Below are positions 1 to 8,665 of a stretch of DNA of 64,000 nt, in pieces. The notes beneath the pieces were generated by a model. That model had not been told where the DNA came from and did no database searches. It worked only from the letters and a program-made list of their open reading frames with translations. Numbering within the stretch: position 1 is the first letter of the stretch; each line of letters begins with the position of its first letter. Position numbers and translations under genes: made by a program. Origin of the DNA: Betaproteobacteria bacterium (lineage in GTDB: Bacteria > Pseudomonadota > Gammaproteobacteria > Burkholderiales > Eutrophovitaceae); assembly GCA_020354125.1 (NCBI GenBank), contig CP070643.1, positions 2,650,372-2,714,371 on the forward strand. The letters are read 5' to 3'.

Positions 1-34
1 GGGTCGCCCGCGTCTTCGGACGCGGCCATGATGT

Positions 35-640
35 CTAACAATCAGGCTGACCTGGCGCCGGCTGAGGCGAGCGGTCAAATCCAAATTTGCTCGGTAGCTG
101 TTCGGACTTGACTCGGCCGACGGGCAGTCGACTCGAGCGGTAACTCAGCCATATTCCGGTGCTGCCGTGCGCTGCACGCGATTCAACTGTTTTTGCCACT
201 GTCTCGTCATCAGCCGGTTGCCCCGCAGCATTGGTGAACCAGGTCGTGACCTCGGCCAGGTCACGATCGCTCACCGAGCCCACCTCGTTGTTGGACCAGC
301 GCAGGACCAAGGTACCGTCTTCATCGATCCAGGCGCCGGTAATAGTTTCCAGCACCACGCCGGTGTGGGTCTGCAGACAAGCCGCCTCGTCACTGTTGCA
401 TGTCCGAAGCACGAACGGCGCATATGCCAGCGATACGAAGACGCGTTGCGGCCCGTTCTGAAAGTACCAGCGCCCTTGCTCATCGACGTCATAATTGCGG
501 CAAATGAACTCGATCACCTGGGGATTACCGATACGTTGATCCTTGATCACCCAGTTGCCACGTCGGTCGAGGCCAAGCCAACCAAACACGTTCGGCACGT
601 TTGGCCACTTGGCCATTGATTTCAATACGATTTCGTCCAT
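35..640 (-). CDS. Conserved hypothetical protein, betaproteobacterial type
   Basis: The protein is 201 residues if translation starts at the ATG at 640, where it begins MDEIVLKSMAKWPNVPNVFG. An in-frame extension to 685 is possible but looks non-native. The N-terminal 85 residues (GWLGLDRRGNW, then FICRNYDVDEQGRWYFQNGPQRVFV) resemble a conserved uncharacterised family of betaproteobacteria in which a short query-like protein is rich in Trp and Gly. The central part (TGAWIDEDGTLVLRW, residues about 100-115) looks like a second small beta-domain. There is no signal peptide, membrane segment or recognisable catalytic motif, so the protein is probably cytoplasmic. It is divergently transcribed from the glutathione S-transferase gene. 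I recognise the type but cannot assign a function or a reliable family number. Confidence 0.75.
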   Translation of the reverse strand: MDEIVLKSMAKWPNVPNVFGWLGLDRRGNWVIKDQRIGNPQVIEFICRNYDVDEQGRWYFQNGPQRVFVSLAYAPFVLRTCNSDEAACLQTHTGVVLETITGAWIDEDGTLVLRWSNNEVGSVSDRDLAEVTTWFTNAAGQPADDETVAKTVESRAAHGSTGIWLSYRSSRLPVGRVKSEQLPSKFGFDRSPQPAPGQPDC

Positions 641-963
641 ACGCGACGTTCGTCGTTGGTTACCTTGGACCGCAGCCACGACCATCTGAAGACGCTACGA
701 GGCGCAGCTTGCTCAATCAGGCTATTTGCATGCTCGGTGTAGATGGTACGGCTGTTGGGTTCAAACCGCGAGTTCCGGGACGATCAGCGACTAGGCTGAA
801 CCCATGCAAGCTGAGCCGAGCCGCTTGCGACAAGCGGCCCACACTGTGACAGTTGCGCAGGGGGAAGCCAACGCAGGGCAACTGCTTAGTGTTTTGGGTA
901 ACATGCGCCGAGTGTAGGCGCGACGGATCAGCGGGTCGCAGGAGATAAATGGGAGGAACAGCA
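641..963. other. Divergent intergenic region with a hairpin
   Basis: About 320 bp separate two divergent genes, so promoters for both should lie here, but no convincing sigma-70 pair was seen. The one clear structure is a perfect 8-bp stem with a 3-nt loop at 820-838 (GCCGCTTG/CAAGCGGC). It has no T-run on either side, so it is more likely an operator or RNA fold than a terminator. Just before the downstream gene there are two candidate ribosome-binding sites, at 940-944 and 951-956. Confidence 0.4.
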
Positions 964-1611
964 GTGATTACTTTCTACTATGGCTCGGGATCACCCTTTG
1001 CGTGGCGTGTATGGCTTGCACTGGAGCACAAAGAACTGCCCTACGATCTCAAAGTAATGTCGTTCAGCAGTGGCGATCTCAAGGCGCCGGAGTACCTGCG
1101 CATGAATCCAAGGGGTAAGGTGCCGACGATTGAGGATGATGGTTTTTCGTTGTACGAGTCCGCTGCCATAGTCGAGTATCTTGAAGATCAGTATCCGCAA
1201 AGCGGCGCGACGTTGTTTCCCGGTGATGCGCGAAGCAGGGCGCATCTACGACGACTGGTGAATGAAGCCGATCTTTATCTCGACGCCGCCGGTCGAAAAC
1301 TGGTGCAGGCGGTGTTGTTCACTAATAAAGAGGATTGGGACGAGGCGCGCATCAGCGCTGGCCGTGTAGCGGTTGCCGCTGAATTGTCCACTTTCGAGGA
1401 CTATCTGTCGGGCGACTATTATGGCGATGAACTCTCGGCGGCCGACTTCACCATTTATCCGCTGGTAGCGCTTATGCGGCGTATGGAAGTTCGAAAACCG
1501 GACCTTGATGTAGCTTCGCTGATCGGTCCGAAGATGTCTGCCTGGATTCAGCGCGTCGAATCACTGCCGTTTTATTCGAGAACCTATCCGCCGCACTGGA
1601 AAGCCAAATGA
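964..1611 (+). CDS. Glutathione S-transferase family protein
   Basis: This is a cytosolic GST of about 215 residues. The thioredoxin-like N-terminal domain starts ITFYYGSGSPFAWRVWLALEH, followed by the cis-proline segment GKVPTIEDDG and the glutathione-binding ESAAIVEYL at about residues 60-70. The all-alpha C-terminal domain contains SAADFTIYPLVALM. The start is ambiguous: GTG at 964 has GGAGG seven bases upstream and gives the usual family N-terminus, whereas ATG at 949 has AGGAG only four bases away and adds five residues. I prefer GTG. The stop overlaps the next start (ATGA at 1608-1611), so it is translationally coupled to the cyclophilin-like gene. The position before otnK/otnC suggests a shared transcript, but the GST substrate is unknown. 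Confidence 0.92.
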   Translation: MITFYYGSGSPFAWRVWLALEHKELPYDLKVMSFSSGDLKAPEYLRMNPRGKVPTIEDDGFSLYESAAIVEYLEDQYPQSGATLFPGDARSRAHLRRLVNEADLYLDAAGRKLVQAVLFTNKEDWDEARISAGRVAVAAELSTFEDYLSGDYYGDELSAADFTIYPLVALMRRMEVRKPDLDVASLIGPKMSAWIQRVESLPFYSRTYPPHWKAK

Positions 1612-1976
1612 GAATCTGTATTTCTTTTCCGAAGGGCGAGATTTTTGCCCAATTGCAGGATACGCTGACAGCCAATGCGTTGATCTCGGCGTTGCCGTTT
1701 GAATCGAGTGCCAGCACCTGGGGCGAGGAAGTCTATTTTTCCACGCCGATATCGGTCAAGCTGGAACCGGGCGCCCGCGAGGTGGTTGAACCCGGGACCG
1801 TATGTTTCTGGGTGCAGGGCAACTCGCTTGCCCTGCCGTTTGGCCCGACGCCGGTTTCCCATGGCGACGAGTGCAGGCTTGTGACACGGGTCAATATACT
1901 CGGTGCGCTGGAGGGCGATGCACGGCAGCTGGCAAAGATCGCCGACGGCGACGCGATAAGCGTATCTGCGGCGTGA
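1608..1976 (+). CDS. Cyclophilin-like fold protein (DUF3830/TM1367 type)
   Basis: The protein has 122 residues. The sequence MRICISFPKGEIFAQLQDTL, the middle motif GEEVYFSTP and the ending PGTVCFWVQGNSLALPFGPTP, followed by TRVNILGALEGD, match the small cyclophilin-like beta-barrel family. Members of that family are often found beside sugar-acid and hydantoin-type catabolic genes and mostly lack peptidyl-prolyl isomerase residues. No signal peptide is present. The ATG overlaps the stop of the GST gene by four bases. A ligand-binding or accessory enzymatic role in the same catabolic route is inferred only from context. The family call is good and the function is unknown. Confidence 0.82.
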   Translation: MRICISFPKGEIFAQLQDTLTANALISALPFESSASTWGEEVYFSTPISVKLEPGAREVVEPGTVCFWVQGNSLALPFGPTPVSHGDECRLVTRVNILGALEGDARQLAKIADGDAISVSAA

Positions 1977-2130
1977 GAAGGGCCGCGTGATCACTTGTTG
2001 CAGGTGTAGACTTGAAGTGGTTGGCTGAAAGCGGCTACGTCGACGGACAATCACTTCGGTTGTGGACCCATACGCTGGCCAACGATCGGCGTAGACGGGG
2101 CGCAAACAGTTACAGCGGAGGTTAATCCTT

Positions 2131-3393
2131 ATGCCACTATTGCTCGGCTCCGTTGCCGATGACTTTACCGGTGCCACCGACCTGGCCAGCACGCTGGTCA
2201 AAGCGGGGATGCGTACTGTACAGTTGCTCGGCGTTCCGCGCCGCGATCTGCCGGTTCCCGACAGTGATGCCATCGTAATCGCCCTCAAATCACGCAGTAA
2301 TGCTGCAGACGAAGCCGTAATGATGTCGCTGGCCGCGCTCGACTGGCTGCAAAAGAATGGGGCGAAGCAGTACTACTTCAAGTACTGTTCGACGTTCGAC
2401 TCGACCGACAAGGGCAACATCGGCCCGGTGGCGGATGCCATGCTCGACGCTCTTGGCGCCAGGATCACCGTATTCAATCCCGCGTTTCCCACCAACAAGC
2501 GCACTGTTTTCAAGGGGCATTTGTTCGTCGGTGACGAGTTGCTTTCCGATTCAGGTATGCGCCATCATCCACTCAATCCGATGACGGATTCGTCGCTGGT
2601 CAGAGTGCTCGAACGACAAAGCAAATACAAAGTCGGACTGGTGCAATATGACACCATCGTGCGCGGCGCCGACGCGGTGCGTCAGAAGCTCGCCGAATTG
2701 TCTGAGCAGGGCTACCGGCACATCATTCTCGACGCAATTACGGATGAGCATCTCATGACCCTCGGGGCGGCGTGTGCCGACCTTGCCCTGATCACTGGAG
2801 GTTCAGGTATGGCAATGGGATTACCGGCGAACTTTGTTCGTAGTGGAGAACTCGAGGCGGGTGTCACGCAGTCGCTACCCAAGGTCGAGGGGGCTAGCGC
2901 GGTACTGTCAGGAAGTTGCTCGGTCGCGACACAGGAGCAGGTCGCGCACATGCAGAAGAGCCACGACGTGTTTCAGCTTGATCCGATGGCAATCGCAAAG
3001 GGACGCGACGTAGCGCGAGAAGCGGTCGAGTGGGCACGGCCGAAGCTGGGTGACAAGCCGGTCCTGATCTATTCGACGGCGGCAACAGAGCAGGTGGGAG
3101 CGGTGCAGAGTGAGCTGGGCCGTGAAAACTCTGGCGCGCTCATCGAGGAAACAATGGGCAAGATTGCCAGAGAACTGGTCGCAGGCGGCGTTCGCCGTCT
3201 GGTGATTGCCGGCGGGGAGACGTCGGGTGCCGTTGTCAGCGCACTCGGCGTCGAGGGTTTGTATATCGGCCAGGAAATCGACCCGGGTGTGCCGTGGACC
3301 TTCTCAATTGGCCAGCCAACGCTTGCGCTGGCACTGAAGTCGGGTAACTTCGGCACTGGCGACTTTTTCACCAAAGCTTTTGGCAAGTTGTAA
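2131..3393 (+). CDS. otnK: 3-oxo-tetronate kinase (four-carbon acid sugar kinase family)
   Basis: This 420-residue protein belongs to the four-carbon acid-sugar kinase family (DUF1537). The N-terminal domain opens with LLGSVADDFTGATDLASTL, the substrate-side DDxTGA motif. The C-terminal nucleotide-binding domain contains RRLVIAGGETSGAVVSALG at about residue 355 and ends with the typical GNFGTGDFF segment. OtnK phosphorylates the 3-oxo acid made from L-threonate or D-erythronate, and its product is decarboxylated by OtnC, encoded just downstream here. The tetronate dehydrogenase (LtnD) and isomerase (OtnI) that usually complete the pathway are absent from this window. Length and motifs are normal for the family. 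Substrate choice between tetronates cannot be settled from sequence. Confidence 0.92.
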   Translation: MPLLLGSVADDFTGATDLASTLVKAGMRTVQLLGVPRRDLPVPDSDAIVIALKSRSNAADEAVMMSLAALDWLQKNGAKQYYFKYCSTFDSTDKGNIGPVADAMLDALGARITVFNPAFPTNKRTVFKGHLFVGDELLSDSGMRHHPLNPMTDSSLVRVLERQSKYKVGLVQYDTIVRGADAVRQKLAELSEQGYRHIILDAITDEHLMTLGAACADLALITGGSGMAMGLPANFVRSGELEAGVTQSLPKVEGASAVLSGSCSVATQEQVAHMQKSHDVFQLDPMAIAKGRDVAREAVEWARPKLGDKPVLIYSTAATEQVGAVQSELGRENSGALIEETMGKIARELVAGGVRRLVIAGGETSGAVVSALGVEGLYIGQEIDPGVPWTFSIGQPTLALALKSGNFGTGDFFTKAFGKL

Positions 3394-3475
3394 TGAAGAA
3401 CAATAAACGCGACCCCGCGCGACGGTATAGGTACCGGTTAACGATGTCCACGCACGCGCGTTTAGCACAAGAACA

Positions 3476-4111
3476 ATGAATGAGACAGCTCTCAGGGAGC
3501 AGATCTGCCTGCTGGGTAAATCGTTGTTCGATCGCGGCTTCACGGTTGGCAGCTCGGGCAATATCAGCGCGCGCACCGATGACGGAAACTGGCTAATGAC
3601 ACCGACCAATTCCTGTCTTGGGCGGCTGGACCCAGCGCGCTTGTCGGTGGTCGATGCGAATGGGGATTTGCTCAGTGGTGATAAACCGACCAAGGAATCG
3701 TTTTTACACTTGTCGATGTATGCGCAGCGCCCTGAAGCAGGCGCAGTCGTACATTTGCACTCGACGCATTCGGTAGCCGTTTCGGTGCTTGCCGACGTCG
3801 ACGAGGAAACGCCGATCCCACCCATTACTGCTTACTATGTGATGAAAATTGGCCAGCTCAAGTTGCTGCCTTATTATGCGCCAGGCGACATGTCTCTTGC
3901 CAATGCCGTGCGCGAGGTGGCGGACAGACACCATGCAATACTGCTTGCCAATCATGGGCCGATCGTGGCCGGCAAAACGCTGGAAGCTGCTGTCTACGCG
4001 AGCGAAGAGCTCGAGGAAACTGCCAAGCTGTTTTTGCTTTTGCGCGGCAGCAAGATCACTGTTCTGGACTCCGCGCAGATTGCCGAATTGCAGGTGAAAT
4101 GGCCATCGTGA
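3476..4111 (+). CDS. otnC: 3-oxo-tetronate 4-phosphate decarboxylase (class II aldolase/adducin family)
   Basis: This is a 211-residue class II aldolase/adducin-type protein. The hallmarks are GNISAR near residue 27, the metal-binding VVHLHSTHS at about residue 95 and ILLANHGPIVAGKTLEAA at about residue 155, together supplying the histidines for a divalent metal. It follows otnK by 82 bp in the same direction, the arrangement seen for the OtnK-OtnC pair that converts phosphorylated 3-oxo-tetronate to dihydroxyacetone phosphate and CO2. L-fuculose-phosphate aldolase or a ribulose-phosphate epimerase relative are family alternatives, but the neighbouring otnK makes OtnC the best call. Confidence 0.9.
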   Translation: MNETALREQICLLGKSLFDRGFTVGSSGNISARTDDGNWLMTPTNSCLGRLDPARLSVVDANGDLLSGDKPTKESFLHLSMYAQRPEAGAVVHLHSTHSVAVSVLADVDEETPIPPITAYYVMKIGQLKLLPYYAPGDMSLANAVREVADRHHAILLANHGPIVAGKTLEAAVYASEELEETAKLFLLLRGSKITVLDSAQIAELQVKWPS

Positions 4112-4135
4112 TTGGATGGGGCACGCACAGCTTGG

Positions 4136-4166
4136 TTTCAATGTAGCGCAGTTTTCAATGTAGCGC
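4136..4166. repeat. 17-bp tandem duplication downstream of otnC
   Basis: TTTCAATGTAGCGC occurs at 4136-4149 and again at 4153-4166, a period of 17 bp, starting about 25 bp after the otnC stop. It has no coding role and may be a slippage duplication. It belongs to the set of short tandem duplications seen in other spacers of this window. Confidence 0.7.
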
Positions 4167-4222
4167 CCTGCGGTCAGCGGTGCCGGTGGTAGAAAGCCGG
4201 CGGCTTGCCGGCAAGAAACGTA

Positions 4223-4450
4223 TCAGTGGCGAAACAGCTTGCGCGTTTCGTTGCTGATTCCCTTGCCAACTTTCTTACCTTCCTTGCCGATGTCTTTACC
4301 GACCTGTTTGGCTGCCTTACCCGCCTGTTTACCGGCTTTGCTCGCGTCCTTACCGATCTGACGGAACACATTGTCGCCTGCGGCCGCATTGGGGTTGACG
4401 AACATCGTAGCGAGCAACAAAGCCAGGAAGAAAAAACGTAATCGCTTCAT
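4223..4450 (-). CDS. Small secreted lysine/glycine-rich protein
   Basis: The protein has 75 residues. MKRLRFFFLALLLATMFVNPNAAAG is a clear Sec signal peptide, followed by a highly basic, low-complexity mature part with repeated K-Q/A-GK steps (GKDASKAGKQAGKAAKQVGKD, GKEGKKVGKG). The ATG at 4450 is preferred over an upstream GTG at 4459 because a GGGTGA-like ribosome site lies at usable spacing and the signal peptide then has the normal n-region. The mature protein would be a small cationic periplasmic or exported polypeptide. Similar short Lys-rich secreted proteins occur in proteobacteria without known function. It lies alone between otnC and the YiiX-like gene, on the opposite strand to both. 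Confidence 0.75.
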   Translation of the reverse strand: MKRLRFFFLALLLATMFVNPNAAAGDNVFRQIGKDASKAGKQAGKAAKQVGKDIGKEGKKVGKGISNETRKLFRH

Positions 4451-4552
4451 AATAATCACCCGATCTCGTCAACATGCTCGAGCGAGAAACATGCCATTTG
4501 CGAATACGCGGATTGCCCACGACGCTGTGCCGGGTTAAGGCGCTAACGAACA

Positions 4553-5383
4553 ATGTTTGGCTTTGATTTCGTTTGCAGCAAGATCGGCAAGTCGCTGGCC
4601 AGTTATCTTTCAGCACCGCTGCGCGGCTTCAAGCCCCTCGCGACGACGGACGTCGATGCGCTAAGACAATCATTGCACCCGGGAGACGTATTGTTGGTGG
4701 AAGGTAACACCCGGGTCTCCACGGCGATCAAGTATTTGACGCAATCAACGTGGTCTCATGCTGCGCTGTATGTCGGATTGGTTCCCGAGTTGGTTAGTGA
4801 CGAGCGCGACCCGAAGGTGTTGATTGAGGCCGACCTCGTCGAAGGGGTGTGGGCGGTGCCGCTGAGCACTTACTCGGGTTTTCACACGCGCATCTGTCGC
4901 CCGGTCGGACTGTCCGAAACCGAGATTGATCAGGTCGTGCGCTTCGTGGTTGCACGACTCGGCGACAAGTACGATTTGAAGAATGTCATCGATCTTGCGC
5001 GTTATCTGCTGCCGGAACCACCGGTACCAACGCGGTGGCGACGCAGTATGCTGTTGCTTGGCAGTGGTGAGCCGACGCGGGCCATATGCTCGACCGTAAT
5101 CGCGCAAGCATTTCAATCGATCAGGTATCCGATTCTTCCCGTTGCAACCGACTCAGCGAGCGAATCTGAAGGCAAGCCAAAGCAGCGCGTGATCACCTGG
5201 AAGCGCCGGCATCACACTCTTTTCACGCCGCGCGATTTCGATATTTCGCCCTATTTCTCGGTGATCAAGCCAAGCATGCGCGACGGTTTCGATTTCCGTA
5301 GCATGAAGTGGTCGGAAAGTGTTCCAGCCGCGGACAACGTTGCCCGGGAAACTGGTCAGTCGCCAGATGGTCGGGAGGCATAG
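4553..5383 (+). CDS. YiiX/YebB-like permuted NlpC/P60 cysteine hydrolase
   Basis: The protein has 276 residues. It carries the circularly permuted papain-like arrangement of the YiiX/YaeF group: LHPGDVLLVEGNTRVSTAIK, then catalytic His in TWSHAALYVG (His69), an acidic residue in LIEADLVEGV (Glu92) and nucleophilic Cys in RAICSTVIAQAF (Cys179). Related enzymes act as amidases on peptide or lipid-linked amide bonds, and the substrate here is unknown. No convincing signal peptide is present, although the N-terminus is hydrophobic and could associate with membrane. No strong ribosome site precedes the ATG at 4553. The downstream YVTN-repeat gene starts 45 bp later and may be cotranscribed. Confidence 0.85.
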   Translation: MFGFDFVCSKIGKSLASYLSAPLRGFKPLATTDVDALRQSLHPGDVLLVEGNTRVSTAIKYLTQSTWSHAALYVGLVPELVSDERDPKVLIEADLVEGVWAVPLSTYSGFHTRICRPVGLSETEIDQVVRFVVARLGDKYDLKNVIDLARYLLPEPPVPTRWRRSMLLLGSGEPTRAICSTVIAQAFQSIRYPILPVATDSASESEGKPKQRVITWKRRHHTLFTPRDFDISPYFSVIKPSMRDGFDFRSMKWSESVPAADNVARETGQSPDGREA

Positions 5384-5428
5384 AATTACAGCATCTGATG
5401 AAAAAGTAGAATTGGGGAGGTGGATAGC

Positions 5429-6610
5429 ATGTTGAGCAGGAGTCTTGCAGCATTTGCAGTGGCCTTGTCCGTGTTTTTAGCTATTCCGGGAGCTTACGCG
5501 GACAAAGCTTTCCTGCTGAATGGCATCGACACCAAGATCGATTTCAGCACACCGGGCAAGATCGAGTTCGTTGAGCCGGGTATTGATCTGGTCAACATCA
5601 TGGATATCAGCAACCCGGCACGTCCGCGCACCGTTGCCAATCTGCCGATATCCAATTCAATATTCGGGCCGCCGACCAATCTCCAGGTCACGCCCGATGA
5701 GAAGCTGGCTCTGGTAGCCAGTGCCGTGAAGTGGGAACAGAAGGATGGCGCGTGGAAGCCTGCGCCTGACGACCGCCTGTTTGTTATTGACCTGGAAACG
5801 GATCCGCCGGCATTGGTCGCAACGCTTAACGTCGGACGTCAGCCATCCGGCATGGCTATTCGCGCCCAGGGCGATCTTGCTCTGGTGGCCAACCGTGCTG
5901 ACAACTCGGTCAGTGTGCTGGCGATTAATGGCAAGCAGGTCAGGCTGGTAGACACTGTTGCGATTGGTGATCAGGTCGCCGCCGTGGCAATCACTCCAGA
6001 TGGCAAGCGTGCGCTTATCGTGAAAAACACAACCAACCAAATCGGCGTGCTCGCCATTGACGGCCAACAGGTCTCTTATCGGGAAGACCTCGACATGCCG
6101 GTCGGTCAGTTCCCCTATAACATTGATATTGCGCCTGACGGCAGCATGGCCATCGTAGCGAATACCGGGAACGGAGGGCTCGGAGACGGTCATGCCGACC
6201 CACTGACGGTGATTGATCTTGCATCGACCAGGCCACCGTACGTAGCGGGGTATGTGAATGCCGGTGATGCGCCGGAAGCTTTCGGCATCAGCCCGAGCGG
6301 AAAAATCGCGGTGGCACTGCTCCTCGGCGGGGATGTTCTGCTGCCAGTTGATCATTGGGCGCATTCAGTCAAGGGGAGCATCGCCGTGTTCGCAATAAAC
6401 GGGCTGGAGCTGAATATGGTCCAAAGCATCGACCTCGGTGGCTTGCCCGAGGGCGTGGCGTTTTCCCCGGATGGGGCCTACATGTATGTCAGCACCTTTG
6501 TCGGAAAGGAAGTCGCTGTGTACCAGGTTAGAGGCACGCGGGTACGCGATACCGGGGTGCGCGTTTCCCTTCCTGGTCCGCCGGGATCAATGCGCGCGCG
6601 AGCTCGTTGA
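5429..6610 (+). CDS. Secreted YVTN-type beta-propeller protein
   Basis: The protein has 393 residues. MLSRSLAAFAVALSVFLAIPGAYA is a Sec signal peptide. The ATG at 5429 is chosen because GGGGAGG lies eight bases upstream; a GTG at 5420 overlaps that ribosome site. The mature part consists of repeated blades with VTPDEKLALVAS, AIRAQGDLALVANRADNSVSVL, ITPDGKRALIVKNTTNQIGVLAI, IAPDGSMAIVANTGNG and FSPDGAYMYVSTFVGKEVAVYQV, the pattern of the lactonase/YVTN seven-bladed propeller. It is expected to be periplasmic. No catalytic metal site is evident, so a binding or scaffold role is as likely as an enzyme. It is followed after 24 bp by the lipid kinase gene. Confidence 0.88.
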   Translation: MLSRSLAAFAVALSVFLAIPGAYADKAFLLNGIDTKIDFSTPGKIEFVEPGIDLVNIMDISNPARPRTVANLPISNSIFGPPTNLQVTPDEKLALVASAVKWEQKDGAWKPAPDDRLFVIDLETDPPALVATLNVGRQPSGMAIRAQGDLALVANRADNSVSVLAINGKQVRLVDTVAIGDQVAAVAITPDGKRALIVKNTTNQIGVLAIDGQQVSYREDLDMPVGQFPYNIDIAPDGSMAIVANTGNGGLGDGHADPLTVIDLASTRPPYVAGYVNAGDAPEAFGISPSGKIAVALLLGGDVLLPVDHWAHSVKGSIAVFAINGLELNMVQSIDLGGLPEGVAFSPDGAYMYVSTFVGKEVAVYQVRGTRVRDTGVRVSLPGPPGSMRARAR

Positions 6611-6634
6611 TGCCGCGCGACTTCTGCGCTCGAT

Positions 6635-7555
6635 ATGGAACAGCGCTGGTTTGCGATACTGAACCCGAAATCAGGCGGCGGTCGGGCGGCGCGTGATCGC
6701 GGACGTATCGAGAAAGAGCTAAGTCATGCCGGTGTTGCTTATGACCTCGAAGTCAGCGCGCATGCGGGCCATGCGAGGCTACTAGCCGAACAGGCTGCTT
6801 CGCGTGGTTACCGCAGACTTCTCTGTGTTGGCGGCGATGGCACGCTCAATGAAGTTCTCAATGGGGCGCTTGGCTGCGGCGCCGTTGAGGCAAATGAACT
6901 TACGCTGGCGCTGATTCCGGTCGGACGTGGCAATGACTGGGCACGTGGCCGGGGAATCCCGCGGCGCTATGCGACCGTGGCTGGCCTGATCGCGAACGGA
7001 ATGACCATTCATCATGATGTCGGCGTGATCGAACATGCGGCCGACGACGCCCGGCAGATGAGACACTTTTTAAATGTGGCCGGTGCCGGGTTCGATGCGC
7101 ATGTCGTGTCAATGGTGGAGAGCGACCGCTGGGGTGCATTGACGTATCTCGCGGCATTGCCAGCCGGCTTTGCGTCGTATCGATGTCCCGACCTCGAAAT
7201 ATCGAGTAACGGTGAAACCAGCACGGGTAAGGTATTTGTCATTTTTGCGGCAATCGGTCGCTATTGTGGGGGTGGCATGTCGATCGCGCCACGCGCATTG
7301 CCCGACGACGGGCTCCTCGATGTGGTTGTGATCGGAGATATTTCCAAGTGGGAACTGGTACTAAACATCCGCCGCTTGTTCGACGGCTCGATCGAGAAGT
7401 ACCGCAAGGTGCGCACCTTTCGTACCAATGCGGTCGAAATTGCCGGGCCGGTACCCGTCACGACCGAGGTCGATGGCGAGCTGTGCCCACCCACGCCTGC
7501 GAGAATTTCTCTCCTTGAACGGCAAATTCGTGTCGTGGTTCCCGATCGCCAGTGA
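6635..7555 (+). CDS. Diacylglycerol kinase-like lipid kinase (YegS/BmrU type)
   Basis: This 306-residue protein has the DAGK catalytic domain: LNPKSGGGRA at residues 9-18, the nucleotide-binding GGDGTLNEV at 66-74, and LIPVGRGNDWARGRGIP at about residues 92-108. The C-terminal lobe ends with EVDGELCPPTPARISLLE, the usual phosphate-side motif. Family members phosphorylate diacylglycerol, phosphatidylglycerol or other lipids at the inner membrane, and the exact lipid cannot be read from sequence. The gene is 24 bp downstream of the YVTN-repeat gene and converges with dusA, with only nine bases between the stops. Confidence 0.92.
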   Translation: MEQRWFAILNPKSGGGRAARDRGRIEKELSHAGVAYDLEVSAHAGHARLLAEQAASRGYRRLLCVGGDGTLNEVLNGALGCGAVEANELTLALIPVGRGNDWARGRGIPRRYATVAGLIANGMTIHHDVGVIEHAADDARQMRHFLNVAGAGFDAHVVSMVESDRWGALTYLAALPAGFASYRCPDLEISSNGETSTGKVFVIFAAIGRYCGGGMSIAPRALPDDGLLDVVVIGDISKWELVLNIRRLFDGSIEKYRKVRTFRTNAVEIAGPVPVTTEVDGELCPPTPARISLLERQIRVVVPDRQ

Positions 7556-7564
7556 TTCGGCAGG

Positions 7565-8551
7565 CTAAGCGTCTGCTCCCATTGTCGCGGGTTCGACCGC
7601 CTCCAACGCAAGCAAAATCAGGTCGGCGTCATTGCTGGCGAGACGGTCTGCGTCGGACAGCAGCTGTCGCCACTTTCTCGCATGAGGCTGGCCGTGGTAA
7701 AGACCAAGCATGTGACGGGTTATTGCGCGTAGCGGCGTACCTCTTTTGACTTCAGATTGTGCATAGCGCCACATGCGCTCGACAACCTCGTTTCTGGTCG
7801 GTGTTTGATGACCGAACAACAAGCCGTCGAGTACGGCTAGCACATGAGAGTCGTGATACGCGGCGCGACCGAGCATCACCCCGTCAACCTGATCCAGATG
7901 AGCATGCGCTTCGTCAGCCGTATTGATGCCACCATTGATGACGATGTCGCAGTGTGGGAAATCGGATTTCAGGCGATACACGTAGTCATATTTGAGCGGC
8001 GGAATCTGCCGATTGTCCTTCGGTGATAAGCCCTTCAGGATGGCGTTTCGTGCGTGCACGATGAAGGTACGGCACCCGGCTGACACAAGCGTTTCAACAA
8101 AGCGAGCCACGAAATCGTAGTCTTCAATGGAGTCGATCCCCAAGCGATGTTTGACCGTAACAGCGAGTGAGGTAGCGTCTCGTATGGCTGAGACGCAATC
8201 GGCCACGAGCTTTGGCTCAGCCATCAGACAGGCGCCAAATGCGCCTCGTTGCACCCGCTCTGACGGACAGCCGCAGTTCAGGTTGATTTCATCGTAGCCC
8301 CAGGATTCGCCCAGCTTGGCGGCCCGTACCAGATCGCTTGGCTCACTGCCACCTAATTGCAGGGCTACCGGATGCTCTGCCTGATTGAAATCGAGATGGC
8401 GGGCAACGTCGCCATGAATGAGCGCGCCGGTGGTAATCATCTCCGTATACACTCGCGCGTGCGGTGCCAGCTGACGAAAGAAGTACCGGCAATGGCGATC
8501 CGACCAATCCATCATCGGCGCCGTGCAAAGTCGATGTGGCGTCTGGTTCAC
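7565..8551 (-). CDS. dusA: tRNA-dihydrouridine(20/20a) synthase DusA
   Basis: This FMN-dependent dihydrouridine synthase has about 328 residues. It opens with CTAPMMDWSDRHCRYF and contains YTEMITTGALIHGD, HPVALQLGGSEP and EINLNCGCPSERVQ with the catalytic Cys of the NCGCP motif, then INGGINT and DGVMLGRAAY for phosphate binding. The YTEM..TGA pattern and overall length fit DusA, which reduces U20/U20a in the D-loop of tRNA. The open frame continues upstream into the porin gene, so I set the start at GTG 8551 (reads M-NQTPHRLCTAPMM), preceded by a GGGG run nine bases away. It is divergent from the outer-membrane protein gene. Confidence 0.93.
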   Translation of the reverse strand: MNQTPHRLCTAPMMDWSDRHCRYFFRQLAPHARVYTEMITTGALIHGDVARHLDFNQAEHPVALQLGGSEPSDLVRAAKLGESWGYDEINLNCGCPSERVQRGAFGACLMAEPKLVADCVSAIRDATSLAVTVKHRLGIDSIEDYDFVARFVETLVSAGCRTFIVHARNAILKGLSPKDNRQIPPLKYDYVYRLKSDFPHCDIVINGGINTADEAHAHLDQVDGVMLGRAAYHDSHVLAVLDGLLFGHQTPTRNEVVERMWRYAQSEVKRGTPLRAITRHMLGLYHGQPHARKWRQLLSDADRLASNDADLILLALEAVEPATMGADA

Positions 8552-8665
8552 GAATAAAGCCCCATTCAGATCCCCATTATTCCATGGGATGGCATCTGAG
8601 CCGATCACCAATACGTATAGAGCGGTTTGCGCTGTTCCGACAAAACCGAATCGCGACGAGACGAA

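Noticed and set aside
820..838. Hairpin as a transcription terminator
   Set aside because: It lies between divergent promoters and has no T-run, so termination is unlikely.
1584..2288. Minus-strand open frame of 234 codons overlapping the cyclophilin-like and otnK genes
   Set aside because: It spans two genes with clear families on the plus strand and has no recognisable domain.
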